This document shows positions 42,603 through 52,002 of a stretch of DNA of 64,000 nucleotides, one piece after another. The stretch lies in contig NZ_JACRTG010000018.1 of NCBI RefSeq assembly GCF_014385195.1, positions 279,264-343,263 on the forward strand, in the 5' to 3' direction. This DNA comes from Paratissierella segnis (GTDB lineage: Bacteria > Bacillota > Clostridia > Tissierellales > Tissierellaceae). The notes beneath the pieces are model-generated. The model was not told the DNA's origin and searched no databases. It was given only the letters and a program-made list of their open reading frames with translations. Numbering within the stretch: the first letter of the stretch is position 1; every line of letters begins with the position of its first letter. The translations under genes and the position numbers were made by a program.

Positions 42603-42970
42603 ATTTCAGGGTTGAACGAGGACAGGTAATACCTGTTAAAAATGGTGCATCAAAGGAGACTAATGCTCCATCAAGTCTAGATTTTCAGAAGATTTTGCAG
42701 GAAAGCTTGATAAAAGACGAAAAGATTAAAATATCTCAGCATGCAAAACAAAGGATGCTTGAAAGAAATATAAAGTTGAAAGAGTCGGATATGAATACCC
42801 TAAACCAAGCGATGAACAATTTGGAACAAAAGGGTGCAAGAGAGAGCTTGATGCTTTATAAGGACTTGGCCTTAATAGCCAGTGTAAACAATAGAACAAT
42901 AATCACAGCGCTGCAAAGCGATGAAATGGAAATAGTTACAAACATAGATAGTGCAGTAATTATCAGATAA
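42599..42970 (+). CDS. Flagellar operon protein of the TIGR02530 type
   Basis: 123 residues. FQKILQESL followed by KISQHAKQRMLERNIKL and VNNRTIITAL matches the small conserved protein found between flgD and flgE in Firmicute flagellar operons. Its biochemical role is not established. ATGA overlap with flgD indicates coupled translation. Confidence 0.88.
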   Translation: MNFRVERGQVIPVKNGASKETNAPSSLDFQKILQESLIKDEKIKISQHAKQRMLERNIKLKESDMNTLNQAMNNLEQKGARESLMLYKDLALIASVNNRTIITALQSDEMEIVTNIDSAVIIR

Positions 42971-43044
42971 ACGGCCGGACCTATAAGGGGAGCCGATACT
43001 ACGCTGACTGACAGATGCGTAAATAAATTATAGGAGGAGTTTAA
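42971..43044. other. GC-rich spacer before flgE
   Basis: Between two tightly packed genes lie 74 bases whose first ~50 are clearly GC-richer than the surroundings. CGGC and GCCG (around 42972 and 42992) and ACGC with GCGT (around 43003 and 43017) can pair as two short stems. No frame is open. The flgE ribosome-binding site ATAGGAGGAG closes it. Confidence 0.4.
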
Positions 43045-43851
43045 ATGCTAAGATCATTATATTCAGGTGTAAGTGGTATGAGAAATTTTCAAACCAAGAT
43101 GGACGTTATTGCGAACAATATTGCAAATGTAAATACAACAGCTTTTAAATCTGGCAGGGCTAGATTTCAAGATATGCTAAATCAAACTATTTCAAGTGGG
43201 TCATCCCCTTCTGAGGATGGTGGAATGGGAGGAATAAATCCTCAACAGGTAGGACTTGGCGTCAAGGTAGGGGCAATAGACACCATTATGACCGGTGGAA
43301 ATATGCAGCCTACAAATAGGGACTTGGATTTAGCAATAGAAGGAGAAGGATTTTTTGCAGTATCCTTGGATGATTCCGGTGAAGTAGTAAGATATACAAG
43401 AGATGGAACATTTTATAAAGATGCTGCTGGTAATTTAGTCAATTCCAGTGGATATTATCTCTTGGATAGCGATGGGGGTATTATAACTATGGAGGAAGAG
43501 GGATTAGATAGTTTTTCAATTGCTAACAATGGAGAGATTATAGTTGTACGTGATGGAGAGGCAGAGTCCCTCGGATTTGTAGGGATTGTCAAGTTTAGCA
43601 ATCCTGAAGCATTGGTAAAGATGGGAAACAATGTATATTCCGAATCTAGAAACTCAGGGGAACCGCAAGAGGGTACTGCCGGAGAAGAAGGATTTGGAGT
43701 AATCCGCCAAGGATTTTTGGAAATGTCCAACGTAGACTTGGCAAATGAATTTACAGAAATGATAATTACAAGCAGAGCTTATCAAGCAAATTCTAGGAGC
43801 ATAACAACCTCTGATGAGATGCTTCAAGAATTGATGAATCTTAAGAGATAA
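43045..43851 (+). CDS. flgE: Flagellar hook protein FlgE (short form)
   Basis: 268 residues. MLRSLYSGVSGMRNFQTKMDVIANNIANVNT begins as rod/hook proteins do (core: ANNIANVNT), DLAIEGEGFFAV and the C-terminal VDLANEFTEMIITSRAYQANSRSI complete the signature. The short length and place between flgD and flbD match Bacillus FlgE, once annotated FlgG. Two other rod proteins are encoded at the end of the locus, so assignment as hook rather than rod rests on position. Confidence 0.88.
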   Translation: MLRSLYSGVSGMRNFQTKMDVIANNIANVNTTAFKSGRARFQDMLNQTISSGSSPSEDGGMGGINPQQVGLGVKVGAIDTIMTGGNMQPTNRDLDLAIEGEGFFAVSLDDSGEVVRYTRDGTFYKDAAGNLVNSSGYYLLDSDGGIITMEEEGLDSFSIANNGEIIVVRDGEAESLGFVGIVKFSNPEALVKMGNNVYSESRNSGEPQEGTAGEEGFGVIRQGFLEMSNVDLANEFTEMIITSRAYQANSRSITTSDEMLQELMNLKR

Positions 43852-43913
43852 TAACAATTGACGGTTAATGATTAACAAAAGACAATTAACAATTAGTGAA
43901 GGGTGAAGAACTG

Positions 43914-43954
43914 ACGCCTTTGATGTAATCCCCCTCTTTTACAATCAAAGGCGT
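43914..43954. terminator. Hairpin after flgE
   Basis: ACGCCTTTGAT pairs with ATCAAAGGCGT, extended by GTAA/TTAC with one bulged base. No T-run follows, so it may stabilise or punctuate the mRNA rather than end it. Confidence 0.5.
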
Positions 43955-43980
43955 TAACCCAAAACTCAACTTTGACAATT

Positions 43981-44340
43981 GTGCATTGTGAATTGATTTA
44001 GGGCAGTATAATCACTGCAGGGTGTCATTCTGAGAGCAACGAAGAATCCCATATTAGTATTTAGTAAAAAGGTAGTAGAGATCCTTCGCTTTACGCTCAA
44101 GGATGACAAGCAGTAATTATCCTGCATAAGCTCGACCCCAACAATTGTGAATTGTGAACTGTGAATTGTGAATTGATTTAGGGCAGTATAATCACTGCAG
44201 GGTGTCATTCTGAGAGCAACGAAGAATCCCATATTAGTATTTAGTAAAAAGGTAGTAGAGATCCTTCGCTTTACGCTCAAGGATGACAAGCAGTAATTAT
44301 CCTGCATAAGCTTGACCCCAACAATTGTGAATTGTGCATT
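43981..44340. repeat. 180-bp tandem duplication of a mosaic intergenic repeat
   Basis: 43981-44160 and 44161-44340 align without gaps and differ at only about five positions. Each copy contains heptad GAATTG units, AGGGCAGTATAATCACTGCAGGG, an imperfect inverted repeat starting GTCATTCTGAG and ending CAAGGATGAC (44024-44107 and 44204-44287), and AAGCTYGACCCCAACAATTGTG. It fills most of the flgE-flbD gap. The period is a multiple of three, so a repetitive minus-strand frame runs through it, but nothing supports its translation. Confidence 0.95.
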
Positions 44341-44371
44341 GTGAATTGATTTAATCGATATGGAGGTAATT

Positions 44372-44575
44372 ATGATTATTCTTACGTTAGTAAATGGGAA
44401 AGAAATCTGCTTAAATGATGATTTAATATATAAAATAGAAGAAGCACCTGATACTATTATAACTTTAACAGACGGAAAAGTTTTAAGAGTCGCCAATAAA
44501 ACTGAAGAAATTATAGAAAAAACAATTGAGTATAAAAGAAAAATTTACACAAACCTACTTGGAGGCAGTATATGA
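44372..44575 (+). CDS. flbD: FlbD/SwrD family flagellar protein
   Basis: 67 residues. MIILTLVNGKEICLNDDLIYKIEEAPDTIITL contains the family core LNGKEI..N..LI..IE..PDT.ITL and is near full family length. In Bacillus the homologue SwrD raises motor torque by acting on the stator. Its position directly before motA fits. TGGAGGT lies five bases before ATG 44372; the stop overlaps motA as ATGA. Confidence 0.93.
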   Translation: MIILTLVNGKEICLNDDLIYKIEEAPDTIITLTDGKVLRVANKTEEIIEKTIEYKRKIYTNLLGGSI

Positions 44576-45381
44576 AAAAAAATATAACACCTATAATAGG
44601 ATTAGTGCTGGGGATGGCGCTGGTTATTTGGTCAATTATGATGGATAGTGAAATCTCCAATTTTGTACATATTCCCTCGATTATAATAACAGTATTTGGT
44701 TCTTTCTGTGCATTGATAATCAGCTTTCCGCCTGATACACTTAAAAATTTGCCAAATACATTTAAGGCACTGCTGTTTACTCCCAAAAGGGACAATAAGG
44801 AATTGGTTTTATTGTTTTCAAGATTGGCAAGAAAGGCCAGAAAAGAAGGATTATTGGCGCTTGAGGATGATATAAATAATATGAATGATGATTTTTTAAT
44901 ATCCGGATTGCAAATGGTAGTGGATGGTGTAGAGCCTGATAATATTAGGGAAATATTGGAAACAAAGTTAGATGCAGTGGAAAGACGCCATAGAATGGGA
45001 CAAAGCGTACTTTTGAAGTGGTCAGAATTGGCACCTGCATATGGTATGTTAGGCACCCTAATAGGTCTAATAATCATGTTAACTAAATTAGATGATCCAA
45101 GTACTATTGGAGCCGGCATGGCAACCGCACTTATTACTACGTTTTATGGTTCCTTGTGTGCAAACCTCATATTTATTCCGATAGCTACAAATTTGGGAGA
45201 ACAAACAGACGAAGAAATGTTTACAGGGCAAATGATTATCGATGGAATATTGGAGATTCAAGCAGGAAGCAATCCTAGGCTTTTAGAAGAAAAACTGATG
45301 ACTTATCTTTCACCAAGCGAACAAAAAACTTTAACGAGATTCAGAGAGGACGATAACTATAAAGAGGAAGGTTTATTATGA
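44572..45381 (+). CDS. motA: Flagellar stator protein MotA
   Basis: 269 residues with four transmembrane helices (about 5-25, 33-53, 148-168, 180-200). ELAPAYGMLGTLIGLIIML and the cytoplasmic loop with charged residues (KDNIREILETKLDAVERRH region) are typical. With MotB it forms the ion channel that drives rotation. Overlaps flbD and motB by four bases each. Confidence 0.96.
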   Translation: MKKNITPIIGLVLGMALVIWSIMMDSEISNFVHIPSIIITVFGSFCALIISFPPDTLKNLPNTFKALLFTPKRDNKELVLLFSRLARKARKEGLLALEDDINNMNDDFLISGLQMVVDGVEPDNIREILETKLDAVERRHRMGQSVLLKWSELAPAYGMLGTLIGLIIMLTKLDDPSTIGAGMATALITTFYGSLCANLIFIPIATNLGEQTDEEMFTGQMIIDGILEIQAGSNPRLLEEKLMTYLSPSEQKTLTRFREDDNYKEEGLL

Positions 45382-46148
45382 GTAAAAGAGGGTTTAAAAA
45401 GAAGGACAATGGGGGTTCTCCTAGCTGGTTAACTACATACTCAGACTTGATGTCTCTCTTACTGACCTTTTTTATTTTGCTTTTTTCAATGTCAACCGTA
45501 GATGCTAAGAAATTTAAAGATATAGCATACTCATTACAATCGGTACTAACTGGGCTTGGAGGGCCTTATCCCATTGAAGGGGGAACAATTAATGATATTG
45601 AGATACCTAATGTGGAACATATAGGTGAAGATGATGAAATTGACTTTGAGTCCCTTCCGGAGGAAGTACAGGAAATGTATGGCAGAGTGGTTGATTATAT
45701 TGGAGATAACGAATTGGAAGCTAAAGTCACTGTAAATGCCAATAGACGGGGTGTTTTCGTCGATATTAAAGAAGCAATATTGTTTGAACCGGGAAAAGCT
45801 GAGCTTAAAGAAAGTGGACTGCAAGTACTTAAACGATTAGAAGGTCTTGTCAACGATTTTGATAACGAGTTGGTAATAGAAGGTCATACTGATGATGTAC
45901 CGATGAATAGCCGTCAATATCCCAGCAATTGGGAATTATCTACTGCCAGAGCAGTTACAGTAGTGAGATATTTAATTGACGAAGAGAATGTGGCTCCAAA
46001 TAGATTGTCAGCAGTGGGTTATGGAGAATATAGACCGATAGTTCCTAATGACAGTGCAGCAAACCGTTCGACCAACAGAAGAGTTAATATACTAATTATA
46101 ATAAATGGGGAAGGTGAGATAAATGGCAGCACCAATGACAGTCAATGA
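45378..46148 (+). CDS. motB: Flagellar stator protein MotB
   Basis: 256 residues. One transmembrane helix (about 25-45) contains the ion-binding aspartate D23 in YSDLMSLLLTFFILLFSMS; a plug follows and a C-terminal OmpA-like peptidoglycan-binding domain has VIEGHTDDVPMNS and LSTARAVTVVRYL (core: GHTDDVP, NRRV). It anchors the stator in the wall. Overlaps fliL by 26 bases. Confidence 0.96.
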   Translation: MSKRGFKKKDNGGSPSWLTTYSDLMSLLLTFFILLFSMSTVDAKKFKDIAYSLQSVLTGLGGPYPIEGGTINDIEIPNVEHIGEDDEIDFESLPEEVQEMYGRVVDYIGDNELEAKVTVNANRRGVFVDIKEAILFEPGKAELKESGLQVLKRLEGLVNDFDNELVIEGHTDDVPMNSRQYPSNWELSTARAVTVVRYLIDEENVAPNRLSAVGYGEYRPIVPNDSAANRSTNRRVNILIIINGEGEINGSTNDSQ

Positions 46149-46587
46149 AAAAAGCAAATTACCAAAAGTATTGATAATAGTTTTAATAGTGATTCTTCTT
46201 ATGACTACTATGGTATTTGGTTATATAGCTTTTAATAGTAGTGGACCAAACTTTGATATAAATAAATTAATTAAGCCAAATAAAGAAGAAGATGTCTTAT
46301 TAAATGAATTTGTAGTAAATTTAAAATCAGAAAATAATCGAAAAAACTATTTAAAACTACAAATTGCCCTTATGTGCAATGAAGAAAGCGATAAAGCAAT
46401 AATAGAATCCAATGTAAATAAAATAAGAGACAGAGTAGTCAATATTTTGTTGGACAAGACTTCATCAGATATACTTGAGGGAGATAATATCAAAAATCTC
46501 AAAGGTGAATTGAAAGAAGAGATAAATTTGGCTCTAAAAGATGAATTGGTAAAAGAAGTTTATATTACAGACCTTGTTGTACAATGA
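46123..46587 (+). CDS. fliL: Flagellar basal body-associated protein FliL
   Basis: 154 residues: basic N-terminus, one transmembrane helix (about 17-37) and an extracytoplasmic domain with LNEFVVNL, RKNYLKLQIALMC and VVNILLDKTSSDIL, the FliL pattern. It associates with the stator. GGGGAAGGTGAG lies before the ATG, inside the end of motB. Confidence 0.94.
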   Translation: MAAPMTVNEKSKLPKVLIIVLIVILLMTTMVFGYIAFNSSGPNFDINKLIKPNKEEDVLLNEFVVNLKSENNRKNYLKLQIALMCNEESDKAIIESNVNKIRDRVVNILLDKTSSDILEGDNIKNLKGELKEEINLALKDELVKEVYITDLVVQ

Positions 46588-46601
46588 TTGGAAGTGTGAA
46601 A

Positions 46602-46949
46602 ATGGATTTATCAAGTGTTTTATCCATAGTTAAGACTATAGTTGTGCTATTAATAATTATAGCTATAGCAAATTTGAGCTTAAAATATCTTAATAGGTAC
46701 ATGAAGAAACAGAATAAAATAATAAAAATCATAGAACGTGTATCTGTAAACAATAATTCAGCATTAACTATAGTGGATATCTGTGGGAAATATTATCTTA
46801 TGAGTTTTACGAGTACCGAAAATAAGATACTCAAAGAGCTTGATAAGGAAGAAATTCAATATATCGACGAGATGGAAATTCAAAGATCTCATACGGATCC
46901 TAAAGGTAAATTAGGCAATATATTTGAAATGAGGAAGAAAAGTGAATAG
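46602..46949 (+). CDS. fliO: Flagellar export component FliO/FliZ
   Basis: 115 residues: one N-terminal transmembrane helix (about 9-27) and a short cytoplasmic domain with IIKIIERVSVNNNSALTIVDICGKYYLM, which matches the FliO pattern (l.i.er..l....l.lv...g..yl). It assists assembly of the FliPQR gate. ATG 46602 is seven bases after GGAAG; an ATG 18 bases upstream overlaps fliL. Confidence 0.86.
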   Translation: MDLSSVLSIVKTIVVLLIIIAIANLSLKYLNRYMKKQNKIIKIIERVSVNNNSALTIVDICGKYYLMSFTSTENKILKELDKEEIQYIDEMEIQRSHTDPKGKLGNIFEMRKKSE

Positions 46950-47697
46950 ACGAAATTTCTTGACTTTAACTTTAATATTTTTATTGATAGCAATGATACC
47001 CCAAATTGCATTTGCTGATCCATTGACAGATTCCTTAGGTCAAATTCTAAATCCAAGTGGAGATCCAAAGTCGACTGTTGATACAGTAAAACTTTTTATT
47101 ATATTAACAGTGCTTTCATTAGCTCCTTCATTTTTAATATTGACTACATGCTTTACAAGAATTATAGTTGTGCTGTCTTTCTTAAGAAATGCATTGGGGA
47201 CACAACAATCTCCTCCAAATCAAATATTGATAGGACTTGCTTTGTTTCTAACATTTTTCGTAATGCAGCCTACATATAGCCGCGTTATGAACGAAGCAGT
47301 CACACCTTTTTTAGAAGATGAGATAAATCAAGAGGAAGCTTTTGAAAGAGCTTCGATACCTATGAAGGAATTCATGCTTAAAGAAACAAGGGAAAAAGAT
47401 TTAGCACTATTTTTAAGAACGTCAGGCAAAGACAATGTTGATGATCCTATGGATTTATCCTTGACAACAATCGTTCCTGCCTTTGCTATAAGTGAACTTA
47501 GGATGGCATTTAGTATGGGATTTATCATATATATCCCGTTCTTAGTTATAGATATGGTGGTAGCCAGCATATTGATGTCTATGGGTATGTTTATGCTTCC
47601 GCCGGTTATGATTTCATTGCCCTTTAAAATACTTTTGTTTGTATTGGTAGATGGATGGTATTTGGTGGTAGAATCGCTATTAAAAAGTCTGATTTAG
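46942..47697 (+). CDS. fliP: Flagellar export gate protein FliP
   Basis: 251 residues. A cleavable-looking N-terminal signal (IPQIAFA-DP), then transmembrane segments and the signatures TTCFTRIIVVLSFLRNALGTQQSPPNQILIGLALFLT (core FTRIIVVLSFLRNALG) and FMLPPVMISLPFKILLFVLVDGW. It forms the export pore with FliQ and FliR. GTG start after GAGGAAG; overlaps fliO by eight bases. Confidence 0.97.
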   Translation: MNRRNFLTLTLIFLLIAMIPQIAFADPLTDSLGQILNPSGDPKSTVDTVKLFIILTVLSLAPSFLILTTCFTRIIVVLSFLRNALGTQQSPPNQILIGLALFLTFFVMQPTYSRVMNEAVTPFLEDEINQEEAFERASIPMKEFMLKETREKDLALFLRTSGKDNVDDPMDLSLTTIVPAFAISELRMAFSMGFIIYIPFLVIDMVVASILMSMGMFMLPPVMISLPFKILLFVLVDGWYLVVESLLKSLI

Positions 47698-47707
47698 GAG
47701 TGAGATA

Positions 47708-47974
47708 ATGACTCAAGTATTGGTATTAGATATATTGAGAAATGCATATATTACGATAATGAAGGTGTCAGGTCCTGTGCTCCTAATATCTTTAGTGGTT
47801 GGACTGATAATTAGTATATTGCAGGCTACTACTCAGGTCCAAGAACAGACATTGAGCTTTGTGCCAAAGATAATTGCAGTAATGATATCATTAATAGTTT
47901 TTGGAAATTTCATGCTTAATGGACTAATATCATTTACTACATATTTATTTAGGATAATTTCCAATTTAAGCTAA
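47708..47974 (+). CDS. fliQ: Flagellar export gate protein FliQ
   Basis: 88 residues forming two transmembrane hairpin helices. LISLVVGLIISILQATTQVQEQTLSFVPKI is the family region (core: QA.TQ.qEqTL.f.PK). It packs around FliP and FliR in the export gate. TAGGAGTGAG precedes ATG. Confidence 0.97.
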   Translation: MTQVLVLDILRNAYITIMKVSGPVLLISLVVGLIISILQATTQVQEQTLSFVPKIIAVMISLIVFGNFMLNGLISFTTYLFRIISNLS

Positions 47975-47983
47975 GGTGACGCT

Positions 47984-48739
47984 ATGACTTTTCAATTGCA
48001 AAAAATAATTTTGATATTTATAAGAATTACAGCTTTTATTGTAATTTGCCCTGGATTTTCATTTAAAGGCTTACCCAATACATTTAAAATAGGGTTTGCA
48101 ATTAGTTTGACATTGATTATTAATTCTATAATCCCTAAAATTGATGTCATAGATAATATGTTTTTGTTCTTATTACTAAATATAAAGGAGACTATTTTAG
48201 GACTTGCTTTAGGCTTCGTAACAAATTTGATCTTTAGCGCTGCTGAAATAGCAGGGAATTTAGTAGATTTTCAGGTAGGTTTTTCCATGGCATCGGTATA
48301 TGATCCAAGTGTTGGAACTACAGCTGCAAATTATGGAAAAATGTATTATTGGATATCTATTTCCGTGTTTTTCTTGCTTGATATGCATCATAAAGTCATT
48401 ACCGCCTTGGTAAAATCCTTTGATTATATACCTCTTAATACAGTAAGTTTCAATAATTATAACGCAAAGGCAATAGTAAGTTTATTTTCAGAAGTATTTG
48501 AATTGGCGTTGAATTTGGCAATCCCGATTATTATAGTTGTATTGGTTACGGATATTATATTAGGTATAATATCAAAGACCGTACCTCAGATAAATGTTCT
48601 TATGCTGGGAATGCCTGTTAAAGCTATGGTGAGTTACATAATTACTTTACTTACATTATCTTGGCTAATAAACTCCATAGGAAATACCATTCAACTAATA
48701 CCTGAAAATTTAGAAGGATTTATGAATTTGTTCTCGTAA
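47984..48739 (+). CDS. fliR: Flagellar export gate protein FliR
   Basis: 251 residues, six or so transmembrane segments. FVTNLIFSAAEIAGNLVDFQVGFSMASVYDP is the FliR signature region (core: AaeiaG..id.Q.GfsMa...dP); LGMPVKAMVSYIITL follows near the C-terminus. Nine bases after fliQ. Confidence 0.96.
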   Translation: MTFQLQKIILIFIRITAFIVICPGFSFKGLPNTFKIGFAISLTLIINSIIPKIDVIDNMFLFLLLNIKETILGLALGFVTNLIFSAAEIAGNLVDFQVGFSMASVYDPSVGTTAANYGKMYYWISISVFFLLDMHHKVITALVKSFDYIPLNTVSFNNYNAKAIVSLFSEVFELALNLAIPIIIVVLVTDIILGIISKTVPQINVLMLGMPVKAMVSYIITLLTLSWLINSIGNTIQLIPENLEGFMNLFS

Positions 48740-48785
48740 GGAAATACGACCTTGTTTTCCTTATTGGCTCGTGGAGGTGTAAACT

Positions 48786-49856
48786 ATGAACGATAAAGAC
48801 AATAAAACCGAAGAGGCCACCCCCAAGCGATTAAAGGATGCAAAAAAGAAAGGTCAAGTGGCAAAAAGCGGAGATTTATCGGCTGCAGCATCTCTATTTG
48901 TTTTTATGATGTTTATCGGAGTATTAGGCAATTATTTATTTTCTAATAGTTTAAAGTTTTTAAAGACCTCTTTACAGACGGACTATACTGTATCGATAAC
49001 AAAGTCGAATTTAGGATCCTTATTTATAAAAAATATTATAAATTTTGTAGTGCTTGTATTGCCATTTGCACTGATTGCTATAGTTATAGGAATAGGCATT
49101 AGTTTAGTGCAGACCGGATTTATATTTTCAACAGAACCTCTAAAGCCTGATTTGAAAAGGCTCAATCCCATTGAAGGGTTTAAAGGGATATTTTCTAAAA
49201 AATCCATATTCAACTTAGTTAAAAACATATTGAAGTTGTTTTTAGTATTTTATATGACATATAAAAATTTAACAAAAAATATAAATCAAATCATTAACAG
49301 CGGGAACTTAGGCACAGAAAAAATATTTTTCTTTCTGCTTGATTTTATAAAGGATTTAACCTTCAATATTATATTAGTAATGTTTGCGCTAAGCATAGTA
49401 GACTATGTGTTTCAGAAAAGAGACTTTAAAAAGAATTTAAGAATGACCAAACAAGAAGTTATGGACGAGTTTAAAGAGATGGAAGGTAATCCTGAAATAA
49501 AATCCTTTAGGGCTAGCAAACAAAGACAAATTTCCATGAGCAGAATGATGTCAAGCATCAAAGAATCTACTGTAGTCGTTACTAACCCAACACATATAGC
49601 TGTGGTTTTAAGGTATGATTCAAAACTGGATAAAGCTCCGATTGTTACTGCTAAAGGTGAAGATTATCTGGCTGAAAAAATAAAAGAAGTAGCAAGGATA
49701 AATAAAATTCCTATTATGGAAAATAGAGAATTAGCACGTGCCATGTATAGGAAAGTTGAGATTGGCGATCAAGTGCCTGTAGATTTATATAAAGCTGTAG
49801 CAGAGATTTTGGCTGTTGTCTATCAAATGCAAGAGAAAAATAAAGGGAAGATATGA
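48786..49856 (+). CDS. flhB: Flagellar export switch protein FlhB
   Basis: 356 residues. N-terminal KTEEATPKRLKDAKKKGQVAKS, four transmembrane helices and a cytoplasmic autocleavage domain with NPTH at 267-270, between whose Asn and Pro FlhB cuts itself to change export from hook to filament substrates. GGAGGTG lies before ATG. The spacer to flhA contains heptad repeats. Confidence 0.97.
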   Translation: MNDKDNKTEEATPKRLKDAKKKGQVAKSGDLSAAASLFVFMMFIGVLGNYLFSNSLKFLKTSLQTDYTVSITKSNLGSLFIKNIINFVVLVLPFALIAIVIGIGISLVQTGFIFSTEPLKPDLKRLNPIEGFKGIFSKKSIFNLVKNILKLFLVFYMTYKNLTKNINQIINSGNLGTEKIFFFLLDFIKDLTFNIILVMFALSIVDYVFQKRDFKKNLRMTKQEVMDEFKEMEGNPEIKSFRASKQRQISMSRMMSSIKESTVVVTNPTHIAVVLRYDSKLDKAPIVTAKGEDYLAEKIKEVARINKIPIMENRELARAMYRKVEIGDQVPVDLYKAVAEILAVVYQMQEKNKGKI

Positions 49857-49862
49857 CCCCGG

Positions 49863-49910
49863 CAATTGTGAATCGTGAATTGTGAATTGTGAACTGTGAA
49901 TCGTGAACTG
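49863..49910 (+). repeat. GAATTGT heptad array
   Basis: Seven units including GAATCGT, GAATTGT and GAACTGT variants fill nearly the whole flhB-flhA spacer and end eight bases before the flhA ribosome-binding site AAAGGAG. Confidence 0.85.
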
Positions 49911-49929
49911 AATTATAAAGGAGTAAACT

Positions 49930-52002
49930 ATGCCGCAATCTATAAAGAATATCTTAGATATATTTAAGAAATATATGGAAGTAGTTGTTGCATTTTCAAT
50001 TATTGCAATATTAGGGATTATCATCGTGCCTTTGCCCAGCTATTTGTTGGACATATTGCTGGTTATCAATATTTCCCTAAGCATTATAATTTTGCTTTTA
50101 ACTCTTTTTACTAAAAATGTTCTGGAGTTTTCAACTTTTCCTACATTATTATTGGTAACCACTATGTTTAGACTTTCCCTAAATATATCTTCAACGAGGC
50201 TGATACTTAGTGAAGGGAATGCAGGACATGTAATAGATGCATTTGCCAACTTTGTTACCGGGAACAATTATATTGTAGGAGCGGTAATTTTTATGATAAT
50301 AGTAATTGTCCAGATGGTTGTTGTAACAAGCGGCGCAAGCAGAGTATCTGAAGTATCGGCTAGATTTACCCTTGATGCAATGCCGGGAAAGCAGATGGCA
50401 ATAGATGCAGATCTCAATACAGGACTAATTGATGAGCAAGAGGCCAAGAAAAGGAGACAGAATTTGCAACGGGAGGCTGACTTCTATGGTTCAATGGACG
50501 GAGCTAGTAAATTCGTCAAAGGAGATGCTATAGCAGGTATTATAATTACTATTATAAATTTACTTGGTGGGATACTTATATTTTCCGTCAAAAACAATAT
50601 GGGCGCTATGGAAGCTTTAGATAAATTTGGGAAGCTGACTATTGGAGGCGGGCTGGTGAGCCAAATACCTTCATTGCTGATTTCAATTGCATCAGGGATT
50701 CTAGTTACCAGATCCGACGACGGGCAAAGTTTTGGAAAAAGTGTTTCAACAGAACTGTTTAGTGTTTCAAGGGTTATCATGGTATCTGCTGTTGTAATGT
50801 TTATAATATCAATGGTGCCTGCTTTTCCTACGATTCCGTTTTTAATAGTATCGCTTATATTATTCGGCACCGGATATTTATTAATGGAAAATGAAAAAGC
50901 TGAAGAAAAGTTAGCTGTAGTAAATGCTGAAATAGCGATGGAAAGGGGAGAAAGTAAAAGGGAGGATGCAGTAGTTTCATTTCAGGTAGAGCCGATTTCA
51001 ATGGAAATAGGCTATGGATTGATTCAATTGGTAGACGAAGGAAATGATGACAATTTAATGAACCATATAACTTCTATAAGAAGACAGTGTGCAAATGAAA
51101 TGGGAATAATGGTAAACCCTATTAGAATAAGGGACAATCTTCAATTAGGCCCCAATGATTATATTATAAAGATTAAAGGAAATGAAGTAGCCAGAGGACA
51201 AATCTATATGAATAAATATTTAGTCATCGATCCCGGAACCAGTGAGTTTGACTTAGAAGGAATAAAAACCAAAGAACCCGCTTTTGGACTTGATGCCATA
51301 TGGGTGGATTCAAAAGACAGGGAAAAAGCAGACTTAAAGGGATATACAATAGTTGAACCTACTACAGTTATTGCAACTCATTTGAAAGAAGTAATAAAGC
51401 AAAACAGTGCTGAATTGTTAGGGAGACAGGAAGTAAAACAAATGCTGGAAGGTATAAAAGAAAAATATAATGTGGTAATAGATGAGCTGATTCCGGATAT
51501 AATGTCGCTTGGAGAAGTGCAAAAGGTACTGCAAAATTTGCTTAAAGAAGGAGTTCCAATATTTGACCTAGTTACAATATTAGAGGTTTTGGCTGATTTT
51601 GGAAACATAACCAAAGACCCGGAGGTTTTAACGGAACATGTAAGAAGTCAACTAAAACGAACAATTATTAAAGGATATTTGGCAGATGACAGGACATTAA
51701 ATGTAATAACCATACATCCGGATATTGAAGAGCTTATAGGAAATAACATTAGAAAGACAGTATCAGGTTCGATGCCTGTATTGGATCCTGCAATCATAAC
51801 TAAAATTTTTGATAATATTAAAACATTAAATGAGAAATTATTGTTCAATGGGATTGAGCCTGTAATTTTAGCATCACCTAAAATAAGAATAGCATTTAGA
51901 AACTTAATTTCATTTAACTTCCCCAATATACCGGTATTATCACTTAACGAGATACCAAATGATGTAGAAATACAAGCTGTAGGATTGGTGAATAAGATAT
52001 GA
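49930..52002 (+). CDS. flhA: Flagellar export gate protein FlhA
   Basis: 690 residues: about eight transmembrane helices in the first 320 residues, with the FHIPEP signature region FPTLLLVTTMFRLSLNISSTRLIL and DAMPGKQMAIDADLNTGLIDEQEAKKRR, then a large cytoplasmic ring domain that docks chaperone-substrate complexes. It couples the proton gradient to export. The last codons overlap flhF by four bases. Confidence 0.97.
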   Translation: MPQSIKNILDIFKKYMEVVVAFSIIAILGIIIVPLPSYLLDILLVINISLSIIILLLTLFTKNVLEFSTFPTLLLVTTMFRLSLNISSTRLILSEGNAGHVIDAFANFVTGNNYIVGAVIFMIIVIVQMVVVTSGASRVSEVSARFTLDAMPGKQMAIDADLNTGLIDEQEAKKRRQNLQREADFYGSMDGASKFVKGDAIAGIIITIINLLGGILIFSVKNNMGAMEALDKFGKLTIGGGLVSQIPSLLISIASGILVTRSDDGQSFGKSVSTELFSVSRVIMVSAVVMFIISMVPAFPTIPFLIVSLILFGTGYLLMENEKAEEKLAVVNAEIAMERGESKREDAVVSFQVEPISMEIGYGLIQLVDEGNDDNLMNHITSIRRQCANEMGIMVNPIRIRDNLQLGPNDYIIKIKGNEVARGQIYMNKYLVIDPGTSEFDLEGIKTKEPAFGLDAIWVDSKDREKADLKGYTIVEPTTVIATHLKEVIKQNSAELLGRQEVKQMLEGIKEKYNVVIDELIPDIMSLGEVQKVLQNLLKEGVPIFDLVTILEVLADFGNITKDPEVLTEHVRSQLKRTIIKGYLADDRTLNVITIHPDIEELIGNNIRKTVSGSMPVLDPAIITKIFDNIKTLNEKLLFNGIEPVILASPKIRIAFRNLISFNFPNIPVLSLNEIPNDVEIQAVGLVNKI

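Noticed and set aside
43966..44496. Minus-strand frame of 176 codons with two identical internal repeats
   Set aside because: It exists because the 180-bp tandem duplication is a multiple of three long. It has no ribosome-binding site, its sequence is translated intergenic repeat, and part overlaps flbD.
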